A stretch of 13,334 nucleotides of DNA from Mycobacterium sp. GTDB taxonomy: Bacteria > Actinomycetota > Actinomycetes > Mycobacteriales > Mycobacteriaceae. This document shows, in pieces, positions 7,986 to 13,334 of the stretch; position 1 is the first letter of the stretch, and each line of letters begins with the position of its first letter. The position numbers were made by a program, and so were the translations under genes. A model generated the notes under the pieces. The model was given only the letters and a program-made list of their open reading frames with translations. It was not told the origin of the DNA and searched no databases. The DNA is taken from contig JAHFVB010000062.1 in NCBI GenBank assembly GCA_023264755.1, positions 1 to 13,334 of the forward strand, in the 5' to 3' direction.

Positions 7986-9271
7986 GCACTCGCGAACTGC
8001 TCGCCCGCGAACTGACGCGGGCCCGCGAGCGCACCCTGCGACTGGTCGAGTTCGACGACGCCGAACTGTTCCGGCAGTACGACCCCCTCATGAGCCCGCT
8101 GGCCTGGGACCTCGCGCACATCGGTTGGCAAGAGGAGCTCTGGCTGCTGCGCGGTAACGACCCCCGTCGCCCCGGAATGTTGGATCCGCACGTCGAACGT
8201 TGCTACGACGCCTTCCTGAATCCGCGCGCCAGCCGCGTGGACCTGCCGTTGCTCACCCCGACCCAAGCGCGGTCCTACTGCGCGACCGTCCGAAACAAGG
8301 TGCTCGATCACCTCGACGCCCTGCCCGAGGACGGTGACCAGTTCACCTTCGGGCTGGTCGCCAGCCACGAGAATCAGCACGACGAGACCATGCTGCAGGC
8401 GCTGAACCTGCGGACGGGGCCGGCGCTGCTCGACGCGGGCGCTCCGCTGCCTGCGGGCCGCCCCGGGGTCGCGGGCACGTCGGTGCTGGTGCCAGGTGGG
8501 CCGTTCGTGCTCGGGGTCGACGCCGCCGACGAGCCGCACTCGCTGGACAACGAACGAGGCGCGCACCTCGTCGACGTGCCGTCGTTCCGCATCGGACGGG
8601 TGCCCGTCACCAACGGCGAGTGGCAGGCGTTCATCGCCGACGGCGGCTACCGCGAGGCGCACTGGTGGTCCGACCGCGGATGGCAGCATCGGTGCGCCGC
8701 CGAGCTGGTCGCGCCGCAATTCTGGACCGCCGGAGCCGCGGGCGCCGACGGCACCCGCACCCGATTCGGACACGTCGAGGAGCTGCCCGACGCCGAGCCG
8801 GTCCAGCACATCACGTTCTTCGAGGCCGAGGCGTACGCCGCGTGGGCCGGAGCGCGGCTGCCCAGCGAAGTGGAGTGGGAGAAGGCCTGCGCGTGGGACC
8901 CGGCAGTGGGGCGACGACGTCGGTTCCCCTGGGGCGCTGCAGAACCCAACGGAGAACTGGCCAATCTCGGCGGCGCCGCCCTTCGGCCCGCCGAAGTGGG
9001 GGCGTACCCGGCGGGCGCGTCGGCCTACGGTGCCGAGCAGATGTTGGGCGACGTCTGGGAGTGGACGACCTCGCCACTGCGGCCGTGGCCCGGGTTCACG
9101 CCGATGCTCTACGAGCAGTACTCGCAACCGTTCTTCGACGGAGACTACCGAGTGTTGCGCGGTGGCTCCTGGGCCGTGGCGCCGAGCATTCTGCGGCCCA
9201 GCTTCCGCAACTGGGACCACCCCATCCGCAGGCAGATCTTCAGCGGCCTGCGCTTGGCCTGGGACGCCTGA
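7982..9271 (+). CDS. egtB: EgtB, non-haem iron sulfoxide synthase
   Basis: Uses Fe(II) and oxygen to couple hercynine with gamma-glutamylcysteine, giving the hercynyl sulfoxide, the central step of ergothioneine synthesis. It has 429 residues from a TTG start ([18 protein letters not shown]), which matches the known EgtB N-terminus. The DinB-like helical domain carries the iron ligands His46 (WDLAHIG), His129 and His133 (SHENQHDE), equivalent to His51, His134 and His138 of M. thermoresistibile. The formylglycine-generating-enzyme (FGE) fold with C-type lectin core spans about residues 165-429, with [40 protein letters not shown] and RGGSWAV. Tyr377 is the likely catalytic tyrosine. Near the C-terminus, DHPIRRQIF carries the Asp412/Arg416 substrate-binding pair. 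The stop shares one base with the egtC start. Confidence 0.96.
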   Translation: MSTRELLARELTRARERTLRLVEFDDAELFRQYDPLMSPLAWDLAHIGWQEELWLLRGNDPRRPGMLDPHVERCYDAFLNPRASRVDLPLLTPTQARSYCATVRNKVLDHLDALPEDGDQFTFGLVASHENQHDETMLQALNLRTGPALLDAGAPLPAGRPGVAGTSVLVPGGPFVLGVDAADEPHSLDNERGAHLVDVPSFRIGRVPVTNGEWQAFIADGGYREAHWWSDRGWQHRCAAELVAPQFWTAGAAGADGTRTRFGHVEELPDAEPVQHITFFEAEAYAAWAGARLPSEVEWEKACAWDPAVGRRRRFPWGAAEPNGELANLGGAALRPAEVGAYPAGASAYGAEQMLGDVWEWTTSPLRPWPGFTPMLYEQYSQPFFDGDYRVLRGGSWAVAPSILRPSFRNWDHPIRRQIFSGLRLAWDA

Positions 9272-9963
9272 TGTGCCGTCACCTGGGCTGGCTCGGCGCA
9301 CCCGTCACGGTCGGCAGCCTGGTGCTCGAGCCGCCGAACGGACTTGTCGTGCAGTCGTATTCGCCGCGCCGGCAGAAGCACGGATTGCTCAATGCCGACG
9401 GCTGGGGCGTCGGGTTCTTCGACGCCGCCGTCCCGCGCCGGTGGCGCAGCGCGGCCCCGCTGTGGGGCGACGCGTCCTTCGCCTCGGTGGCGCCTGCGCT
9501 GCGCAGCGGGTGCATCGTCGCGGCGGTGCGCTCGGCGACCGTCGGCATGCCGATCGACGCCAGCGCGGCCGCACCGTTCACCGACGGGCAGTGGCTGCTG
9601 TCGCACAACGGGGTGGTCGACCGCGCGGTGCTGCCGACCAGTCGCACCGCGGAGTCGGTGGTCGACAGTGCCCAACTCGCCGCGCTGATCTTCTCCCGCG
9701 GACTGGACGAGCTCGGCACCGTGGTGGCCGAGGTGGGCGCCGCCGATCCGAATGCCCGACTGAACATCCTGGCCGCCAACGGCACTCGACTGCTGGCCAC
9801 CACGTGGGGCGACACGCTTTCGGTGCTGCGCAGGGCCGACGGGGTGGTCGTCGCCAGTGAACCCTATGACGATCATCCCGACTGGCAAGACGTGCCGGAC
9901 CGGCACCTCGTCGACGTACGCGACGGTCGGGTGAGCCTGACCGCGCTGAGAGGAACACCGTAA
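9271..9963 (+). CDS. egtC: EgtC, class II glutamine-amidotransferase-type hydrolase
   Basis: Removes the glutamate from the gamma-glutamyl hercynylcysteine sulfoxide made by EgtB. It has 230 residues, close to the 233 of M. tuberculosis. The start MCRHLGWLG exposes Cys2 as the N-terminal nucleophile after Met removal, the hallmark of class II amidotransferase (Ntn) folds. Supporting motifs are [10 protein letters not shown] (41-50), AAVRSAT (84-90) and SHNGVV (111-116). There is no synthetase partner domain, as expected for a stand-alone hydrolase. The ATG overlaps the egtB stop by one base (TGATG) and no separate Shine-Dalgarno is evident, so translation is likely coupled. Confidence 0.95.
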   Translation: MCRHLGWLGAPVTVGSLVLEPPNGLVVQSYSPRRQKHGLLNADGWGVGFFDAAVPRRWRSAAPLWGDASFASVAPALRSGCIVAAVRSATVGMPIDASAAAPFTDGQWLLSHNGVVDRAVLPTSRTAESVVDSAQLAALIFSRGLDELGTVVAEVGAADPNARLNILAANGTRLLATTWGDTLSVLRRADGVVVASEPYDDHPDWQDVPDRHLVDVRDGRVSLTALRGTP

Positions 9964-10922
9964 TGCTGCTCGTCAATCACCTATCGGCCGATCACGCCAC
10001 GCGCGAACTGCGCAACGACGTACGCGATGGGCTCGCCCGCACGCCGAAGTCCTTGCCACCCAAATGGTTCTACGACGCCACCGGTAGTGACCTGTTCGAT
10101 CAGATCACCCGGCTGCCCGAGTACTACCCGACGCGCGCCGAGGCGTCGATTCTGACCGAGCGAGCCGCCGAGATCGCGGCGGCCAGCGGGGCGGACACGC
10201 TCATCGAACTGGGCAGCGGCACCTCCGAGAAGACCAGGATGCTGCTCGACGCGCTCGCCGCGCAGAAGTCGCTGCGCAGATTCATCCCGTTCGACGTCGA
10301 CGCGACCGTCTTGGAGGCGGCCGGGGCGGCCCTGTCCGACGAATACCCGGGCCTGCAACTCGATGCGGTCTGCGGCGACTTCGAGCGTCACCTCGGTGAG
10401 CTGCCGCGCGGCGGTCGCCGCTTGGTGGCCTTCCTCGGCTCGACCATCGGCAACCTGACGCCGGGGCCGCGGGCGACGTTCCTGGCCACCCTGTCGGAAG
10501 CGCTCGAGCCGGGGGATGCCCTGCTGCTGGGCACCGACCTGGTCAAGGACACCGGCCGGCTGGTTCGGGCGTACGACGACGCGGCCGGGACGACGGCCAG
10601 ATTCAACAAGAACGTGCTCGCCGTGGTGAACCGGGAACTGAACGCCGACTTCGACATCGACAACTACCACCACGTGGCGCGGTGGAACGCCGAGGACTCG
10701 CGCATCGAGATGTGGCTGCGGGCCCAGACTGCCGCGCAGGTGCACATTCGAGCGTTGGGGATGACGGTCGACTTCGCCGCCGGTGAGGAACTGCTCACCG
10801 AGGTGTCGTGCAAGTTCCGACCGGAGGACGTGACCGCCGAGTTGGCGGCTGCGGGGCTGCGCCGCACGCACTGGTGGACCGATGCCGCAGGCGACTTCGG
10901 GTTGGCGCTGGCCGTCAAGTGA
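9963..10922 (+). CDS. egtD: EgtD, histidine N-alpha-trimethyltransferase
   Basis: Trimethylates histidine to hercynine with three SAM molecules, the committed step. It has 319 residues; the family is about 321. The SAM site contains [16 protein letters not shown] (80-95) and [10 protein letters not shown] (110-119). Histidine-binding residues seen in M. smegmatis EgtD are all present two positions earlier here: Tyr54, Asn164, Tyr204, Glu280 and Ser282 (for Tyr56, Asn166, Tyr206, Glu282 and Ser284). AGAGGA at 9949-9954 precedes the ATG, which overlaps the egtC stop by one base (TAATG). This gene alone distinguishes true ergothioneine producers. Confidence 0.97.
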   Translation: MLLVNHLSADHATRELRNDVRDGLARTPKSLPPKWFYDATGSDLFDQITRLPEYYPTRAEASILTERAAEIAAASGADTLIELGSGTSEKTRMLLDALAAQKSLRRFIPFDVDATVLEAAGAALSDEYPGLQLDAVCGDFERHLGELPRGGRRLVAFLGSTIGNLTPGPRATFLATLSEALEPGDALLLGTDLVKDTGRLVRAYDDAAGTTARFNKNVLAVVNRELNADFDIDNYHHVARWNAEDSRIEMWLRAQTAAQVHIRALGMTVDFAAGEELLTEVSCKFRPEDVTAELAAAGLRRTHWWTDAAGDFGLALAVK

Positions 10923-12016
10923 GCGAAACCACCGAGCTGGCGCAGCGGTGGCGGGCGGCGCGCCCGACGGTGGCCGGCGTACACGTAGACTCTGCGGCCT
11001 GCTCGCGGCAGAGCTTCGCGGTCATCGAGGCCAGCGCTGCGCATGCGCGGCACGAAGCCGAGATCGGCGGCTACGTCGCCGCCGAGGCCGCGAAACCGGT
11101 GCTCGACGCCGGGCGCGCGGCCTTCGCCGAGCTCACCGGCTTCGCGGCGCCCGACGTGGTGTTCACCACCGGTTCTCACCACGCACTGAACATCCTGCTC
11201 GGGGACTGGCGCGGACCCCGCACGGTGGCCTGTCTACCCGGGGAGTACGGGCCCAACCTGTGGGCCCTGGCGCGCCACGGCTTCGAGGTGGAGCTGCTGC
11301 CGGTCGACGGGGCCGGCCGGCTGGCCCCCGACGAGGTGGCCGGCCACCTCGCCGCCCACCCACCCGCTCTGGTGCACCTCACGCTGCTCGGCAGCCATCG
11401 CGGCACCGTCCAGCCGGTGGCACCGACAGCGCAGGCCTGTCTTGCCGCGGGCGTGCCGCTCGTCGTCGACGCCGCCCAAGCCTTCGCTCACCTGGACTGC
11501 ACGGGCCTGGCCGCCGACGTCGTCTACACGTCATCGCGCAAGTGGACGGCGGGGCCGCGCGGAGTCGGGCTGATGGCCGCCAAGCCAGGCGTGCTGTCCG
11601 AGGAGACGCTCCAGCAACTTGGTCTCGCCGAAGCGAATGTGGCTGCCCGGGTCGGACTTTCGCTAGCGATCGGGGAGTACGTGGCGGCCGGGCCCGCCCA
11701 CGTTCAAGCCGCCTTGGCCGACGTCGGGGTGCGCACCCGGACCGCGCTGGTCGAGCTGCCCGGCTGGCGGGTCGTCGAACCCCGCGACGAACCCAGTGCC
11801 ATCACCACGTTGCGACCACCTGCGGGGCTCGACCCGGCCACGGTGCGGGCGCGCCTGATCGCCGAATACGGAATCGTCACCACCTACGTCGGCTTGGAGC
11901 GGGCCCCGCTGGAACTGACCCAACCCGCCCTGCGGGTCTCGCCCCACGTCGACGTCAGCAGTGGCGAGCTCACCGCCTTGGTCGACGCACTGGCCGCGGT
12001 GAGCGCCGCCAGTTAG
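10919..12016 (+). CDS. egtE: EgtE, PLP-dependent hercynylcysteine sulfoxide lyase
   Basis: Cleaves the C-S bond of hercynylcysteine sulfoxide to release ergothioneine, the last step. It has 365 residues from a GTG that overlaps the egtD stop by four bases (GTGA). The fold is aminotransferase class V / NifS-like. The PLP Schiff-base lysine is Lys208 ([12 protein letters not shown]), the pyridine-N aspartate is Asp184 with Gln187 (VVDAAQAF), the phosphate-site region is TTGSHHALN (83-91), and the carboxylate-binding arginine is probably Arg339 (ALRVSPH). It lacks the catalytic Cys loop of true cysteine desulfurases as far as I can see. It is the weakest conserved member of the pathway elsewhere, but here its operon position makes the call secure. 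Confidence 0.93.
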   Translation: MSETTELAQRWRAARPTVAGVHVDSAACSRQSFAVIEASAAHARHEAEIGGYVAAEAAKPVLDAGRAAFAELTGFAAPDVVFTTGSHHALNILLGDWRGPRTVACLPGEYGPNLWALARHGFEVELLPVDGAGRLAPDEVAGHLAAHPPALVHLTLLGSHRGTVQPVAPTAQACLAAGVPLVVDAAQAFAHLDCTGLAADVVYTSSRKWTAGPRGVGLMAAKPGVLSEETLQQLGLAEANVAARVGLSLAIGEYVAAGPAHVQAALADVGVRTRTALVELPGWRVVEPRDEPSAITTLRPPAGLDPATVRARLIAEYGIVTTYVGLERAPLELTQPALRVSPHVDVSSGELTALVDALAAVSAAS

Positions 12017-12190
12017 CCGCTGCCCGACCTACCTGTCCGAATGGACGGGTCGCGCCTGCCCGGTCGTCCCGATTGCAGCTGCCCAAGCATGCGGACTTCT
12101 CGAAATGCTGTTCCGTAGCTCACATCTGCGGGCCTACGTTGAGGGCCGTGAGGCTCCCGCCATCGAAGGAGCCCGGAGAGGACGACAGTC
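12017..12190 (+). other. Intergenic region between egtE and the methanol dehydrogenase
   Basis: No gene is seen in these 174 bases. An imperfect hairpin at 12025-12052 (GTCC/GGAC around GAAT, then CGAC/GTCG) may end the egt operon. TACGTT at 12135-12140 fits a mycobacterial -10, with only a weak -35 (TTCCGT, 12111-12116). In the leader, GGCTCC (12152-12157) pairs with GGAGCC (12168-12173). The ribosome site for the next gene is GGAGAGG at 12175-12181. All calls here are tentative. Confidence 0.4.
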
Positions 12191-13334
12191 ATGAAGGTCG
12201 AGGATCTACTCAAGCCGTTTCCGATCAAGGAGTTCCACCCGTTCCCGCGCGCCATGATGGGACCCGGAGCCCACGAGATGGTCGGGCCGGAAGCGCTCAA
12301 GATGGGCTTCAAGAAGACCCTGCTGATGTCGTCGGGACTGCGCGGCACCGACATCGTGCACAACATGGCCGAGTCGCTGAAGTGGCACGGCCTCGAGGTG
12401 GTGGTGTACGACCAGGTCGAGTCGAATCCCAAGGACTACAACGTCATGGACTCGGTGAAGCTGTACCAGGAGCAGGAATGCGACAGCTTCATCTCCATCG
12501 GCGGCGGGTCCACCCACGACGCCTGCAAGGGCGCGCGCATCTCCATCGCCCATGACGGCCGCAACGTCAACGACTTCGAGGGCTTCAACAAGTCGGAGAA
12601 CCCGAAGAACCCGCCGCACATCGCGATCTCGACCACCGCGGGCACCGGTTCGGAGACCTCCTGGGCGTACGTCATCACCGACACCACCACCGACCCCGAC
12701 AATCCACACAAGTACGTGGCGTTCGACGACGCGTGCGTGGCGACGCTGGCCGTCGACGACCCGGTGCTGTACTTCGACTGCCCGGTGGACTACACCGCCC
12801 AGTGCGGCTTCGACGTGCTGGCCCACGCCTCGGAACCGTACGTGTCGCGGCTGAACTTCGAACCGTCCCTTGGCAATGCGATCCGCGCAATCAAGCTGAC
12901 CGCCGAGAATCTGCGCGAGGCCACCTGGAACGGTCAGGACCTGGCCGGCCGGCAGGGCATGATGTACGCGCAATACATTGCCGCGCAAGCATTCAACTCC
13001 GGCGGGCTCGGAATCATCCACTCCATCTCGCACGCGATCAGCGCGTTCTACGACACCCACCACGGGCTCAACAACGCGATCGCGCTGCCCCGGGTGTGGG
13101 CCTTCAACATGCCGGTGGCCTACAAGCGCTTCGCCGACATCGCCGAGGCCATGGGCGTGGACACCTACGGCATGACCGACGTCCAGGCAGCCGACGCCGC
13201 GCTGGCCGCCGCGATCCGGCTGCTGCGCGACGTGAACATCATCGAGCGGTTCGTCGACGTCAAGCAGGACAGCTACTCCAAGAACCGACTGGGCCAGGGT
13301 CCCACCAAGTTCTACGAGAACGCGCCGGTGATCA
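12191..13334 (+). CDS. mno: NDMA-dependent methanol dehydrogenase (Fe-ADH superfamily), 3'-truncated
   Basis: Oxidises methanol or other short alcohols. The actinobacterial enzymes hold NADP(H) tightly and pass electrons to the artificial acceptor NDMA in vitro, probably to mycofactocin in vivo. 381 residues are present of an expected roughly 423, and the frame is open to the window end. The nucleotide-binding part has SIGGGSTHDACKGA (102-115) and STTAGTGSETSWAYVITD (147-164). Metal ligands of the family are Asp208 and His212 (CGFDVLAHASEPY), His277 and His291 (GIIHSISHAISAFYDTHHGLNNAIALP region). The MKVEDLLKPFPIKEFHPFPRA start and overall sequence match Mno/Mdo of mycobacteria as I know it. 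From memory, in M. smegmatis mdo (MSMEG_6242) also lies next to the egt genes. Its 174-bp upstream gap suggests separate regulation. Confidence 0.88.
   Translation, partial: MKVEDLLKPFPIKEFHPFPRAMMGPGAHEMVGPEALKMGFKKTLLMSSGLRGTDIVHNMAESLKWHGLEVVVYDQVESNPKDYNVMDSVKLYQEQECDSFISIGGGSTHDACKGARISIAHDGRNVNDFEGFNKSENPKNPPHIAISTTAGTGSETSWAYVITDTTTDPDNPHKYVAFDDACVATLAVDDPVLYFDCPVDYTAQCGFDVLAHASEPYVSRLNFEPSLGNAIRAIKLTAENLREATWNGQDLAGRQGMMYAQYIAAQAFNSGGLGIIHSISHAISAFYDTHHGLNNAIALPRVWAFNMPVAYKRFADIAEAMGVDTYGMTDVQAADAALAAAIRLLRDVNIIERFVDVKQDSYSKNRLGQGPTKFYENAPVI

Noticed and set aside
7811..9301. 496-codon minus-strand frame over egtB
   Set aside because: The plus strand carries an unambiguous EgtB; the antisense product shows no domain and no ribosome site.
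12111..12140. Firm promoter call for the methanol dehydrogenase
   Set aside because: TACGTT fits a -10 but the -35 is poor and such hexamers are frequent; it is mentioned only as tentative in the intergenic entry.
10882..12555. 557-codon plus-strand frame spanning egtE, the gap and the methanol dehydrogenase start
   Set aside because: Arg/Ala/Gly-rich out-of-frame translation of two real genes. The dehydrogenase frame from 12191 is clearly the coding one, although it has no stop inside the window.

Overview
The window is GC-rich DNA (codon third positions almost all G or C). Every supported gene lies on the + strand. Several proteins are close to mycobacterial homologues known from memory: KatG, the complete EgtA-EgtB-EgtC-EgtD-EgtE ergothioneine set, a PknH-type sensor domain and an LppU-like lipoprotein. 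A fast-growing mycobacterium (Mycolicibacterium or M. smegmatis relatives) is the best fit, because it also has a monofunctional catalase, an Ohr peroxidase and an NDMA-dependent methanol dehydrogenase. No tRNA, rRNA, insertion sequence, phage gene or CRISPR array was seen.

Layout. (1) 1-1914: katG, missing about 97 N-terminal residues, closed by a strong UUCG-capped terminator at 1938-1971. (2) 1974-2048: three tandem 25-bp repeats. A 5' leader follows that can fold over its own Shine-Dalgarno sequence, and then a small exported protein (2129-2563) made of two copies of a Cys-Trp motif. (3) 2593-2628: a promoter-like region with three direct repeats spaced 11 bp apart. It precedes a one-pass membrane protein (2654-3148) with a His-, Met-, Gly- and Pro-rich tail, followed by a terminator at 3177-3209. 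(4) 3325-4779: catalase katA. (5) 4883-5407: a cysteine-rich lipoprotein, with palindromic sites upstream. (6) 5481-6563: ohr and a PknH_C-type exported sensor protein 3 bp downstream. (7) 6699-12016: egtA, egtB, egtC, egtD and egtE, with every junction overlapping. (8) 12191-13334: methanol dehydrogenase, running off the right edge.

How the genes fit together. This is an oxidant-defence neighbourhood. KatG and KatA remove hydrogen peroxide, Ohr removes organic hydroperoxides, and EgtA-E build the low-molecular-weight thiol ergothioneine from histidine, glutamate and cysteine. EgtD makes hercynine and EgtA makes gamma-glutamylcysteine. EgtB joins them through an oxygen-dependent sulfoxide, EgtC removes glutamate and EgtE cleaves the C-S bond. 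Four exported or membrane proteins of unknown function are interspersed (tandem Cys repeat, His/Met-rich tail, LppU-like, PknH_C-like) and three of them are cysteine-rich. The methanol dehydrogenase belongs to a different, mycofactocin-linked redox branch and probably has its own promoter. The parts least explained by known biology are the small exported proteins between the two catalases and their regulatory DNA.
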